Shown: positions 12,208-24,332 of the stretch, one piece after another
Position numbering within the stretch: the stretch's first letter is position 1
Layout: every line of letters starts with the position of its first letter
Assembly: GCA_039583875.1 (NCBI GenBank)
Contig: CM077162.1
Location: forward strand, 67,329,259 to 67,393,258
Reading direction: 5' to 3'
DNA: 64,000 nucleotides
DNA from: Platanthera guangdongensis
Taxonomy: Eukaryota; Streptophyta; Magnoliopsida; Asparagales; Orchidaceae
The notes under the pieces: generated by a model
What the model was told of the DNA's origin: nothing
Databases searched by the model: none
Seen by the model: only the letters and a program-made list of their open reading frames with translations
Position numbers and translations under genes: made by a program

Positions 12208-14196
12208 CTTGGGCCTAGGTTGATAACCTTTAAATTCAGAAATAAATGACATCCCTGGTTGACTCTTATAACCTTCAGGATGATATCTCCTTGGAGGTAT
12301 TATCCATTCAGTATAAGGGTTAAGTCTGGATGAAGGACCCCTAGGATTGGAATTTGATTTACCCTTGAAGAAGTTTTCAAATCTCTGATCTCTGCTCGAC
12401 GATCGTTGAGCTGCGTTCGACAATCTTGGGTCAGATCGTCGAGCTCTGTTCGACGGTCGACTGTGGCAGAGTTCAGGAATTAGAGATCGTCGACCTGAGT
12501 TCGACGATTTTGCCTGAGATCGTCGATCTGCATTCGACGATCGTTTAGCTCTGTTCGACGATTTCTGTTGAACACTTGTTTTCTTGGGTAAGTCAGAATT
12601 TTTACTAGCTACCTCTACAACTCAATTCCCTTTATCAGAAATAAACTTAATTGGGGTTGTTAGAACTATAGGTTGGTTGGATGAAGAACCCAAGCCCAGT
12701 GTACTATTGAAACTAGAGTTCACTGTGCTTCTGATGTCCATTAGCTTGATGCTACTCCCATTAAGGGATTCTTCAAGCTTCTTGGCCTCTGACAGCTCAC
12801 TTTTCAGTGAAGCTATCTGCTCCCTACAGCACTCCAACTCCTCAGAGAGTTTGAGGTTTTCTGATTTTAAGGTACTGTGTTCAGACAATTGATTTCTTAG
12901 AGAAATGATTTCCTTCTCAGATTTTAATAGGTCTAAACATAGTGCTTTAAATTCATAATTAAAGTTCTCAGAATTGAAATCAAAAGAACTTATCACCTGG
13001 TCCTCTTCAAGTTGAGTCTCTGAGTCTGACTCTGAATCTTCTGCATCAGAATTGTGTTGTGAGGCATTGATAGCCATCATGCAGAATTCCTTTTCTTCAG
13101 CATCATCCTCATCATCACTTGAGCTGGATGAAGCTTCTGATTCCTCTTCAGTCTCACTCTAAGATTCAGCAACAAATCCCTTCCTTGTGTGTTTGTTCTT
13201 GCTTGAGAAGGGTTTGTCATTGCTGTTCTTCTTGAAGTCCTTGTCTTTTCTTCTTTCTCTCTTGTCCTTTCTGTCTTTGTTTTTATTCTCTGGACAGTCA
13301 GGCACAATGTGGTCTGGTTTCCTGTAACCAAAGCAAATAATTTCTTTATTATTTGATTTATCATACCTTGGCTTGTCATGTTCTTTGTATGATCTCTTCC
13401 TGAAGTCCTTTCTGGCCATTTTGTAAAATCTTTTGTCCAGTAGACTAAGCAGCTCATCATTGCCTGGGATTTTGTCTTCAGGCTGATCTTCAGTGGCTTT
13501 GAAAGCTATTGACCTTTCCTTTCTTGTGGCTGGTGAGGCAGCCTTCTGCTATTCTTCTTTATTTTTGATGAGCAGCTCATAAGACTTGAGCATGCCCAAG
13601 AGAGCTTCTGTGGTGATCTCATTGAGACTTCTGGCATCCTTGATTGGCCAGATCCTTGAGTCCCAAGTGCTTGGGAAGCACATTAGGATTTTGTCATTTA
13701 GCTCAGTCAATGAGATCTCTTTATCCAAAGTTTTCAGCTCATTGACTATCAGACTGAGTCTGTTATACATTTCAGCTACTAACTCAGCTTCTCCTTTCTT
13801 GAAATTCTCATATTGGGATATGAGGTGGGATCTTTTGTCTTTTCTTTCATTAGCTGATCCTGAGACTATTTCAGTTAGCTTATCCCAGATTTCCTTTGCT
13901 GAGTTGCATTCAGCTACCTTTTAGAAAATTTCATCAGACATAGTCTGGGCTAGAATGTTCATAGCCATTGCATCTGCAACTTTCTATTTCTTGATGTCAG
14001 CATCTGTTCCTGAGGGAGGTGGAACAGCACTTGTACTTGTGTTCTCTGGAGGTCTTGGACACACTGTCAAAAAAGAATTAAAAATGTCTTCATCAATAGA
14101 ATTCATGTAGAGTCTAATCCTTTCCTTCTAATGTGCAAACTTGGATAGATTGCACACTGGAGGTCTGGTGCTAGCATAATCTTTATTTTGGGCCAT
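12185..14196 (-). pseudogene. gag of A2
   Basis: It is homologous to A1 gag along its length: ATG at 14194-14196, copia-type gag domain, degraded zinc knuckle (CFGYRKPDHIVPDC, second Cys replaced by Tyr), acidic and coiled-coil-like region, and palindrome-encoded Arg/Ser tail (12390-12565). Several stops and frameshifts in the first third (for example near 13550, 13920 and 14130) make it non-coding. It keeps the two bases at ~13780 that A1 has lost. Confidence 0.8.
12390..12565. repeat. Palindrome array inside A2 gag
   Basis: Counterpart of 7365-7545 in A1, with the same unit order (TCGACGATCGTTGAGC, GTCGACCTGAGTTCGAC and others). This shows the array predates the split of the two copies. 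Confidence 0.8.
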
Positions 14197-14315
14197 GATT
14201 TGTGAAGAAAATAATTCTAATAACAAAATCTACAACAAGCAGATCTAACTAGGGATCTTTGGGTTCAGGTGTTAGTCTGTGCAACCACTGAGATGTGGTA
14301 TTTTTAACCAACCTC

Positions 14316-14327
14316 TCTCTGATACCA
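14316..14327 (-). promoter_or_regulatory. Primer binding site of A2
   Basis: The minus strand reads TGGTATCAGAGA, one base different from the A1 site, immediately inside the LTR end. The A2 LTR end here is mutated (TT in place of TG at 14330-14331). Confidence 0.8.
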
Positions 14328-15570
14328 ATTTAAAGTGTGAGTTAGATCTGATATACTCTAGAGGGGGGTGAATAGAGTATGGTGCTTGCTAAAAACTTTT
14401 ACAATAGTTGTTGTATTCTAATGTGAACAGGGAAGCAAATAATAAAAGGTAAATCTAATCACAGAATGATCATAGAGCAATCTAGTCACAAAGCAACCTA
14501 GTCACAAACCACAGCCAGAAACAAAAAGAAAACAAGCAACTAGAAGACACAAGGAGCTATAGTGGTTCCCCAATCAATCTGGGTACATGATGCGCCCGCG
14601 AACAGACTCTTACTGTGGTTGGTTCGGTGAGTCGATCGCCGCGGGCTCGCTCGGGTAGGCAAGTGCACCTATCGCAAGTAGTACTCGATATTCGGGGGAA
14701 TACCGAGGTCGTATTATTCTCGGGGTCGCGTTGACTATTCTTACTCCTCCGGGAGGACTATTATTTTACTGAAAGCATGGTGGATTTTTTTTACTTAATA
14801 AAAGATGGAAAAGTAAAGGAGCAAAAAAACGATTTAGAAAATATTCGATGAAGGGTTAACGCTCGGCATCGAATCGAATTAAGACTAAAACAATTTTTAA
14901 TAATAAAAAGACTTAGTTTTCAAATTAATAATAAGGTAACTTGGCCGTGGAGGTTCCACAAATGTGAGCTCACCTAGCTATAGGGATATCGCTCACCTAA
15001 ACGTTAAGACTATTCGACCGAACGTTAGTCCGACGAAGGATTCCTCTTAACGCCCGCTTTACGCTAAGAACCCCGCTATTGGGTGGGGAACCCAATCCGG
15101 TAGAATTACGCTAGTCCTCTCTCGAGGGTATGCACGCAACTCTATTTACCCAGGGGTGATCGGTCCATATGCACGGCCTCTCGGCTAGCTAGCATATGGA
15201 CTACGGAAATAGGGCCCACACATCGATATGTGGTCCTACGCGTCGTAAACCCGGGGTAAACCCTAAGTGCTTAAATTAAAATGAAAATAAAGAGCTTCAA
15301 TTATTATAAATCATTTTAAATGTCCCAATGCTCTTCGATGCCGAGGCTAATAGCGATTAGCCACACATCGGTATGGGGACGGCTTATAATTTAGTGAGGC
15401 GCGAGTTCGAAATTAAACACTGAACGTTTATAAGAAAGGGACACAAGAAAAATAACAACATTTAGAAAGCTAAAAAGTTAACTAAAACGAGAACTCACGC
15501 ACACTCCAAATTATAAATTAAACAGAAACTAAGTTACACAAAAGAAAATTGCATATTTCAAATTTGCGAG

Positions 15571-15675
15571 TCCCACTCAAACGAGTGGGGGCGGTAAATA
15601 AAGGCTGAAAATTGCAAGTCCTACTCAAACGAGTAGGACTGAAATGAAAGCGAGTCCTACTCAAATGAGTAGGAG
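15571..15675. repeat. Palindromes in solo LTR J (left group)
   Basis: Three inverted repeats of about 20-24 bp: TCCCACTCAAACGAGTGGGG (15571-15590), GTCCTACTCAAACGAGTAGG (from 15618) and a third at 15654-15675. Two more, with centre TCGTTCGA or TCGTTTGA, lie at 16750-16772 and 16781-16804. Confidence 0.9.
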
Positions 15676-16450
15676 AAAATAAATGCGATTACAGGGCTAA
15701 AAAGTCCGGCCATTTAACTCAATTTTTTGTAACAAGATTTTTGGGCCAATTTAGTGTCTTTCTCCCTTTTTTATTTCATTTCTTGTTTTGTCTTGGCTTT
15801 AGCCCTTGTATTAGCTTGTAATAGTTCCTAAAAATCAATAAAATGTTAGTTTTTTCTCTTCATATTTAGCTTTGGAATGAACACTTGTGCCCACTTTCCT
15901 TCTCATTTTTATCCTTGGTTTTATCTTTGTTCTTCATTTAGTTCTTCTTTTATGAAAAGTGTGTGTGTGTGTGTGTATGAGTGTAACATGCTTAATATTC
16001 ATGTTTTTAACTTTTTTTCATGCTTAGGAATGTTAGGTTTTCCCCTTTTTCTCCATGTCTTTTTCTTGAAAGTAATAGGATTTCATTCTTATGAATTCAT
16101 AAATGAGGTTTGAAAAGTGATTTTGTTCTTTTTTTTACTTAGTTTTTCTTTTAGGGTTGTAAAACATCATTTGATCTTTTCATTTTCTCTTCACCTTTTT
16201 TATCATTTTTATAAATTCTTAAGAATGAAAAAGTCTTAATTTTAATTTTTGAGCACCTTTGATTTTGACTTTATTTTGTAAAACTTTTTGCTCATTCTCT
16301 TTTTGTTTGTTCTTTTTATGTGTTTTGGGTAAGTTTTAGGAGTAGAAATCTTGTTATTTTAATTTTTAGGTAACTTTAATTTTTCTTTGTTATTAGTGTG
16401 TGTGAGTGTATGAGAATAAACTTTCTTTTGTTCTTCTTAAATTTTCATGT

Positions 16451-16590
16451 TGAGTGTGTGAGTGTAGGTGTATAATTTTTATGCTTTGTTCAAATTATGT
16501 TGAGTGTGTGAGTGTAGGTGTATAATTTTTATGCTTTGTTCAAATTATGTAGAGTGTGTGAGTGTAGGTGTATAATTTTCATGCTTTGTT
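16451..16590 (+). repeat. 50-bp tandem repeat, about 2.8 copies
   Basis: Units at 16451-16500, 16501-16550 and 16551-16590 begin TGAGTGTGTGAGTGTAGGTG and are nearly identical. A degenerate fourth start is near 16627. A (GT)n microsatellite lies at 15958-15978. Confidence 0.9.
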
Positions 16591-18288
16591 TTAATGCTTT
16601 CTTTTAAATGCCTTGTTCAATTTTGTAGAGTGTGTGAGTGTAGGTGTTAGCTTTATTGCTTTCTTAAATTTCTTATGGAGTGTGTGTGTCTGTGTGTATT
16701 TATTTCCGCCTACTCGTTAAGAGTTAAATGGCGCACCGTTTTCATTTTCAGTCCTACTCGTTCGAGTAGGACCTTATTTCAGTCCTACTCGTTTGAGTAG
16801 GACTTGCTATTTTTCTTTCTTTATTTTAGAAGCAAATTTACAAGAATAGGAACATTTTATTGAACAAAAATAAGTAAAAACGACGAAAATAAATGAAAAT
16901 GACTTAATTAATGTGCATAACAATACGTATATTTACAGTTCATCAGTACATCCACTCTTCTACCACCCTAGGTAGGAATCCACTGCAGGATGAGTTGATC
17001 ATGTGTCCTGGGCACCAATGAGCTTTTGATAAGGTGCTCAAAAACCAAAACAGATTTTTTGATCAGGTGTCTTGCCATCAATGAGCTTTTGATAAGGTGC
17101 TCAAAAACCACACACAAACTTTTGAAGGGAGTTTGAAAAACCCTTTACAGATGTGGGGATGAGAGAGTGATGAAAGTCTTCTTTTCTCAATCACAGTGAG
17201 AAGACTATGTGGATTCAGTGATGTTGTCAAAGCTCCCCCTGAGATCTGTAGTTGTTCAGGAAGTGAAGCTTTGTAGTAGGGTGATAGGCCTTCAGAAAAT
17301 TGATCTCCAGCAAATGATGATTTCAGCAACAACTGCAATTTGAGGTGTCTGGAGTCTTGAAGGATGATGGCCTTGAACACTTGAATCAAAAGAGATCTGA
17401 AGATTTCAGTTTGTTGATCTCCTTTTGGTGTTGGTGTTCATGTATGAATCTTGAGATTGAGAATGTTTGGAAATCTCTTTCTTTCTCTGTGTAATTGTTG
17501 TTTTGAGACTTGTTTCAGAAATTGTTGTTGCAGAGAGTTTTTCTAACTTCTTGTTCGTCTCCTTGTGTCAGGAAAAAAAATCTTGTCTTTTATTCCTTTT
17601 TCTATGAATAGGAATGATCATTTGTCCAAGATAGCCGTTGGCCTGTCATTAAATGACATCCTTAATTGCAATTGTCTTCTGGAGGAGAGTCCAATAAAAC
17701 ATTCCTTGAAAATCCCTTGAAACTTGCTCTAGAATAAATGAAAACGGCTACAAGATCTCTGAATTAAATTGCTGACAATAATTCCTCAACTGTCTGTATT
17801 TGAATCTTGAAAAACATTTAGCTCTTCAGAAAAACGTCGAACTGAGCTCCACTATCGTCGAACTGAGCTCAGAGATTTGGACTTAGACAGAAACAGATAT
17901 CGTCGATCTGAGCTCCACTATCGTCGTACTGAGCTCAGAGATAGAGAATCAAACTGGAGTCAAGATCGTCGATCTGAGCTCGAAGATCGTCGAATGGAAA
18001 TCGACGACTTGATGAAGTTGAGCTTAGAGATCGTCGAATGGAGTTCGACGACTCGTCGAAGTGAGCTCACCGATCGTCGAATGGAGTTCGACGATTCGTC
18101 GTACTGAGCTCGACGAAATGACTTAGTCTCCAAACTAAAAAATCTGGTCTTGAGGGCAGCTTCCAAACCTAACTACTAACCCTTAGACTCAATTCTAATT
18201 GACCTTTAGATCTATACAATGAGGTCAAAACAGGTTTCCTAAGAGACATAGTGATCCTGACTCAAATCAGTAATAGGGTGTTCCAACA

Positions 18289-19148
18289 GACATAATGCAG
18301 GTCAGATCATCCACCCCCCGTTGCTCAAATCGCCTTGCCAACACCGACTATAGCGTTCTTGCGGCTAAAGAAAAGGCGAGGGTCGGTTTCACCTTACCTG
18401 TTTGGCATAAAGCCTGGGTGTTTTCCTGGGCACACCAATACTTACTATCACACTCATTCATATCACAACATCAGAGGGTCTTTCTTGGGCACACCAGTAC
18501 TTCCTGCTAATCCCCTTCACAGGTAAAACCCCGCAAATATCACAAATGTCAAGGGTAATTTCCTGGCCTACCACGCCAGTACTTCCTACTACGGCCTGTG
18601 ACATGCCCGTGTCCCAGGCCGTGTACCTCAAGCGGTGCTCAACCGACTTATCCAGTCCAGTACATGCCCATGTGACATGCCCGTGTCATGGGCTGTGTCA
18701 CCTGACACACCTTCAGACACGCCAGTGTCTATGGCCGTGTACTTCAGGCTGCACAAAATCGAGATCAACCCGATCGGGACACGGCCAGTGATACGCCCGT
18801 ATCACAGGACGTGTACCCCACGACACACTCGTCTCATGCCCGTGTTCACCAGGCCACAAATTCCCTGTGCACATCCCGCAAAGGACACGGCCTGTGACAC
18901 GCCCGTGTCCCAGGTCGTGTGCCCAAACACGGCAGCTGACATGCCCCAGCTCAACTTTGTCGAGCTGAAGTTCGTTGACTCGCAGAGGACACTGCACCTG
19001 ACATGCCCGTGTCAGAGGGCTTGTGCCCTCATTGTTCGTCGAACTTATTTTCGTCGAACACTCGCAAACTGCTCACCCGAGAAGGACACGCCCGTGTCCA
19101 AGGCTATGTCACCCAATTTTTCCCAACTCTGGAATTTAGGGTGTTACA
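18289..19148 (-). repeat. Ty3/gypsy LTR fragment K with palindromic CCCGTGTC/GGCCGTGT units
   Basis: Read on the minus strand it begins TGTAACACCCTAAATTCC at 19148, a Tekay/Del-like LTR start. It is cut at 18289 by the A2 LTR. From about 18595 to 19110 it carries many GACACGCCCGTGTC-like units, which are short palindromes. No reading frame here is convincing; open stretches are by-products of the repeat. Confidence 0.65.
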
Positions 19149-20158
19149 CCCTTCCCATAGCCTATATGGGGTTAATCCCATGAGGGGAGGAGCTCCTCTC
19201 CTCCCCTCCACTTGCCCTGGCCTGGTGGCAGCATCCTAGGGTACCTAGGTGGAAGCTATCCAAAGGGGGAAAGGCTTTGTGGGTTTGGGCTTGGGAGTCA
19301 GGAAGAGCGGAAAGGGAGGGGGGTGGTTGGGCCTTACCTTATCCTATGGCCCATCTCTCCTTCTACCTAGTTATCTTGATGGCCCAAGGTTGAAGGGAGG
19401 CAAGGCCCTTCCCAAGTTATAGAGAGGAGGTGCCCACCTCTTTGAGAAAATGTTCCTAAAATGGAATTTTAGGTTGGTTTAAGCAAAGTCAACCATAGGG
19501 CAGGTCCCCATGCTTGTCAAGGTCAAAGTGGGTCCATGATATCGGGAGTAGGGTCAAAGTTGGGGTGTCATGTCATAATTTATGTGTGCACGCTTTTCAA
19601 TGAACAACTATGCTTGATTTGACCACGGGTTGACTACCCATCACTGAAATTTACCTGTGTGCACTCGGTTGACTTCGTATTGATCATATGAGTCCAATGA
19701 AACTGACCAGAATTAAATCGGAGCTCGTTTGCTAATTATCCAGAATCTGCGCGTCGCAGCGCGATGAAACGGTCAAAATGCTGATATTAGTCGTTTAACT
19801 TCGAATTGTGATGCAACGAGTTCCAATGGGTTCATATTGACTATATAAAGCCATAGGAGATGACAAAACTCAAATCAGAGTTCTCTAGCTCATTATCCAA
19901 AAATCTCGTTTTCACAACGTTCTACGAGGAGCGGTCATATCCACCATATGACCTCGGAATTCAACAGAACGAGTTCCAATGCACTCAAATTGACTATATG
20001 AGGCCATAGGACTCGCAAAACTTAAATCGGAGTTCTCTAGCTCTATATAATCTGCCTAGGGTTATCTCCCACCCGATGTGTGTCGTGGGTAGAGGATTGG
20101 GTCACTTTTATTGGGCTCACTAGGGTTCTGGTGGCACAATAAAAGTCGGGATGTTACA
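19149..20158 (-). repeat. Probable 3' LTR of gypsy element H
   Basis: It ends in GGGATGTTACA at 20158, next to the C-terminal end of the H pol; on the minus strand it would start TGTAACATCCCG. It includes two to three degenerate copies of a ~150-bp unit (ACGAGTTCCAATG at about 19819 and 19969; a weaker copy near 19690). The left limit is uncertain, and nothing else is recognisable in 19149-19560. Confidence 0.5.
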
Positions 20159-20169
20159 ATCCAATAAAA

Positions 20170-23100
20170 ATAAAATGATTTTCCTCCCCAAAAATTTGCT
20201 TAAAGTAGGGGAAAAAGATAATATATATGGGGAAATAGTTCTGGGTATTTTTCTCGGACGAAAACTTCAGGTTCCCAAGTATACTCATATCGTTAGTGAT
20301 TTGACCATAATATCTTGACCATCGAAATGGTCTTATTATGCAGATTTTTCACTTTATGATCTACTATCCTGATTGGTTCGAGATGGACGGATCTATCGGA
20401 CTGCAGTTGCACTGGTGGTGTAGGTAGATGTTGTTCTGGTTGTCGGAGGACTCATCTCAAGGATGAGACATGAAACACATAATGGAGATTTCCCAATTCT
20501 GGGGTCAGGGCTAATTGATAGGCAACAGGGCCAACACGCTCTATCACCTGATAGTAGTCCAAGTAACGGGGATCTAGCTTTTTCTGTTTCCTTAATCAGG
20601 AGATACCATGCATGGGCTTGATTTTTAAGAACACCATGTCCCCCGCGTTAAACTACACTGGTCGATGTCGTGCATCATAATATTGGGCTTTTCAACTTTG
20701 TGCTTCCAGCATTCGCTCCTGGATTAGTCGTATCGCTGTTGTAGTATCGTCAATATAAGACAATCCCAAGGCTTCCAGGTCCTCATCTTCAGACCATATT
20801 ACCGGAGTTCGACAACATCTTCCATACAATGCCTCGTATGGGGCCATCTTTATGCTGGCTTGATAGTTGTTATTATAAAAAAAACTCGACTAAAGGCAGC
20901 AAGTGTTCCCATGGCTCGTTGTGCTCTACTATTCAAAGTTGGAGTAGATCCTCCATTGTCTGGTTTTTCCTTTTCGTCTGTCCATCTTTCCATGGGTGAA
21001 AAGCAGTACTGAAGGCCAACTTGGTCACTAAGTATGCTTGCACTCGCCTCCACTCCTTGGATGTGAAACGTCCATCACGGTCCGATATAATGGACTTCGG
21101 CACTCCATGAAAATAGACTACTTGTTCTATGAATAACCTGGACAGGATGTACACTCCGTCCCCCTGCCGGTTTGGAATGAACTATACCACCTTGGTAAGC
21201 AGATCCACTACAACCCATATAGATTCATTTCTGTCACAGGATCAGGGTAAGCCGTGAACAAAGTCCATCGAAATATCCTCAAACTTCCATTCCTGTATTG
21301 GCAGGGGCTACAATAGGCCTCCTAGGTTGCAACATTCAGCCTTAACATTTTGGAAAGTCTGACACTAAGCAACGAATTTAGTGATGTCTCTTTTCATTCC
21401 GGAGTAAATAGTCCTGCTCAGATCAACATACATTTTAACCACACCAGGATGGATAGAGTACCTCGTCTGGTGCATTTCTTGAACGATTTCATCTCAGATT
21501 TCCCCAGTAGAGGAATAAATATACGGTGCCTGAACTGTAAGATCCCATCGTACAGCTTAAACTCCTCTAGTACCAGGTCTTGTAGAGACCGGATGATTGG
21601 AGCCACTTCTAGGTCGATCTTCTAGGCTTCTCGTATTCGATCTCGAATATCGCACTGGATTTCCATCTAATAAAGCTGGGCTTGGTATTCTTCCGGATCT
21701 CTAAGAGTAAAAAGAGTAATTTCAAAATCTATCAGATACTGAAACCAATATCTTGGAATCTGCTCCATCCAATTTTCGGTGGCCGAGGCCTGTCGGCTCA
21801 GCGTGTCGGAAACTCTATTAGCCTTCCCGACGTGGTACTGGAGAGCGAAATTATAAACACATAGAAATTACAACCAACGATGCTGTCAGAGGTTCAACTC
21901 TTTCTTTGTAAAGATGTATTTGAGGCTCTTATGGTTGGAGAAGATTTCGCACCTTAGTCCATACAGGTAGTGCCTCCAAATCTTGTGGGCGAAAATGATG
22001 GCACCCAATTCCAAGTCATGAGCTGTGTAGTTCACCTCATAAGGCTTTTGCTGGCGAGAAGCTTAAGCCACCACATTACCGTGTTGCATTAAGACAGTTC
22101 CTAATCCTTTCAGGGATGCATCTGTATATATTTGGAATCCTTTGGTTCCTAACGGGATCGAAAGGATTGGAGCAGAAGTTAGCTGTTTCTTTAGTTCCTC
22201 GAACGCAGCTTCACATTCTGGTATCTATCGGAATGTAACATCCTTCCTTGTGAGGGCGGTGAGGGGTAACACAATCTTATAGAACCATCCCACAAATTTC
22301 CTGTAGTACCCGACAAGTCTGAGAAAACTTTGAATATCTGACGACATAAGTGGCGGCCAGTTCTGAACAGCTTGGATTTTGGCTTGGTCCACCGCTACTC
22401 CATTCTTGTTGACGGTATGACCCAAAAATTCAACTTCTTCTAACCAGAATTTAAGCTTACTAGACATGGAGAAGAGAGAGTGCTCCCAAAGTTTAAGTAA
22501 TACCAACCGCAGATGTCTAGAATGATCGACCTTTGTCTTTGAGTAGATCAAGATGTCATCGATGAAGACAATCACAAAAAGATCTAGAAGGGGTTCGAAC
22601 ACATTATTCATCAGAGCCATAAAGGCGGATGGAGCATTGGTGATCCCAAAGGGCATTACCATAAACTTTATAGTCTGTAGCAAGCGCTAAAGGTAGCTTT
22701 GGGGATTTCTTCCTCCCAGACTCGAAACTGGTAATAGCCGGATCTTAGGTCCATCTTGGAAAACACATATGCTCCTTGCAATTCGTCGAACAACTCGTCG
22801 ATCTTTGGAAATGGATATGTATTCCATATAGTAAGCTTGTTTAGCTCCCTGTAGTCTACACACAAGCACCGTGTCCCTTCCTTCTTCTTTACGAACAGTA
22901 CAGTGGCTCCCTAGGGCAAGGAACACGAGCAGACAAATCCAGCATCTATCAATTTTTGAAGCTAGATCTTCAACTCAGCCAATTCCTTGGGGGGACATCC
23001 GATAAGGTACTCGGGACACTGGTCGAGCTCCGGACACAAGCTCGATCTGTAAATCAACTTCTCGCTGTGGGGGCAAACTTGGGAGGGATTCTAGAAACAC

Positions 23101-24332
23101 ATATGGAAAATCACGTACCACCGGCACCTCGGTGAGTACTTGATTATTATTCTCCATTTTGAAGTAGATAAGAAATAAATTATCTTCCTGTCGGACTGAC
23201 CTTACAGTCTGAGCGGAGGTCAAAATGATACGAGAGATGGAGGGTATATCTGTCAATGTAATAACCTGTCTATTTGGGTTCTGAAGCTTGACCTCTCAGG
23301 TTGAATAGTTTATTTGGGCCTTATGCTCGTCCAGCCAATCCATTCCCAGTATGAGGTCGAATCCATTTATTGCTAGGACCGTCGCATAAATCTCGAATTT
23401 CACGTCCCTTATCACGACAAGGAATGAGCATTTTTCTGTAGATGTCATATCTGATCCGTTTGGTAGACGAATCCATATAGACGGCCGAGATGAGTGGACG
23501 ACATTTTCCTTCGACGTAATAAAGTCCTGAGATACAAATGAGTGTGTTGCTACAATATCAAAGAGAGTTTTTGCGTGGTATCCTTATACCTGTAGTCTTG
23601 AAGAAGTAAGGAGTTGATATGGACATTATATAACAAAACATATACCTGATATAGATATCTACATGCTCAAAGTCTAATATATAGGAAGCAATATCTTATG
23701 TATCTCTTACGTCTAAGATATATACTAATCACTACATCGGGGGGCGGGTCCATGCTGGAGGTCTCATGCATAAGCCTCCAAGGGTGTTGCTCGGCCCTAT
23801 TGACCTCTGCTACTAGCTCTACTCTGAGGCCTCTCTGGCCCTTCCCTCGTGCTGCATGTCCTCCCTGAACAGCACCAAATCATTGCCTTCTTGCTGCCTA
23901 CGGGCAAAACGCCCTCATGTGTCCTAGCTACTGGTACAGAAAGTAGTTCCCGACAAAGGGAACATCTTGTTGAGCTACTAGCACGGGCTGGGGTACTACA
24001 GCTGGCCTGGGCTCCTGTTGTGATGCTGGAGTTGCTGGTGGTGCTGGTGGGTGCCTATAAGGCTTCCTACACTGTCTCTATCTGTGCACTCTATCATGTT
24101 TATGGGGAGAAGCTCCTCTATCTCATCCCTGACCCCTAGTGACCTCAACCTGTCCTCGGCGCTGGTGGGCCATCATCCTCTGGACTAACTCTGATGTCAC
24201 GATGTGAGTCGCTATAGTGTGGAAGGTGGAATGAGAGACCATAATCAATGCCTATATCAGGTCATCTCTCAAGCCTCGGTAGAAGCGAGTAGCTCTATCT
24301 ATGTTAGTGGCTGATAGGTTCCCGCCAAAATA
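20170..24332 (-). pseudogene. Gypsy element H: decayed gag-pol
   Basis: Minus-strand fragments in gypsy order (RT before IN): gag end (FYRGLRDDL-like near 24270 and a degraded zinc-knuckle region near 23930), protease (23580-23260), and reverse transcriptase (22926-22225; [40 protein letters not shown], active site FIDDILIYS, FLGHTVNKNGVAVD). RNase H follows (to about 21850), then integrase (GVPKSIISDRDGRFTS, FSTAFHPWKDGQT near 21110-20960) and a chromovirus-type tail near 20250. Many stops and frameshifts are present. The gag is cut by element I at 24333. Most likely a Tekay/Del-type chromovirus. Confidence 0.8.

Larger units (their letters stand above)
14588..16945 (-). mobile_element. Solo LTR J (2,358 bp), probably Ty3/gypsy
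   Basis: It starts TGATGCGCCCGCG and ends TTCATCA, so the termini are perfect inverted TGATG...CATCA. It is flanked by GTACA on both sides (14583-14587 and 16946-16950). No internal coding region, primer site or second LTR is present, so it is most likely a solo LTR left by LTR-LTR recombination. It contains five palindromes of the TCCTACTCGTTCGAGTAGGA type and a 50-bp tandem repeat. Orientation and superfamily are inferred from the GC-rich CGCATCA end on the minus strand, and are less certain than the boundaries. Confidence 0.75.
10932..18288 (-). mobile_element. Ty1/copia element A2, 5' part only, interrupted by A1 and solo LTR J
   Basis: A close relative of A1 in the same orientation: 5' LTR 14330-18288, primer site 14316-14327, gag, and the start of pol down to the integrase. 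The sequence stops abruptly at 10932, where the A1 LTR begins. Its remaining pol and 3' end should lie left of the window beyond A1. Confidence 0.85.
14330..18288 (-). repeat. 5' LTR of A2, split by solo LTR J
   Basis: The two halves, 14330-14587 and 16946-18288, align collinearly with the A1 LTR. The break falls within GGGTACATCCACTC, and GTACA is duplicated around the insert. The right end is GTGTTCCAACA at 18288. A palindrome array occupies 17830-18118. Confidence 0.85.

Noticed and set aside
18546..19239. Several overlapping frames rich in Cys, Pro and His
   Set aside because: They arise from the GACACGCCCGTGTC-type repeats of LTR K in all frames, and no single frame is favoured.
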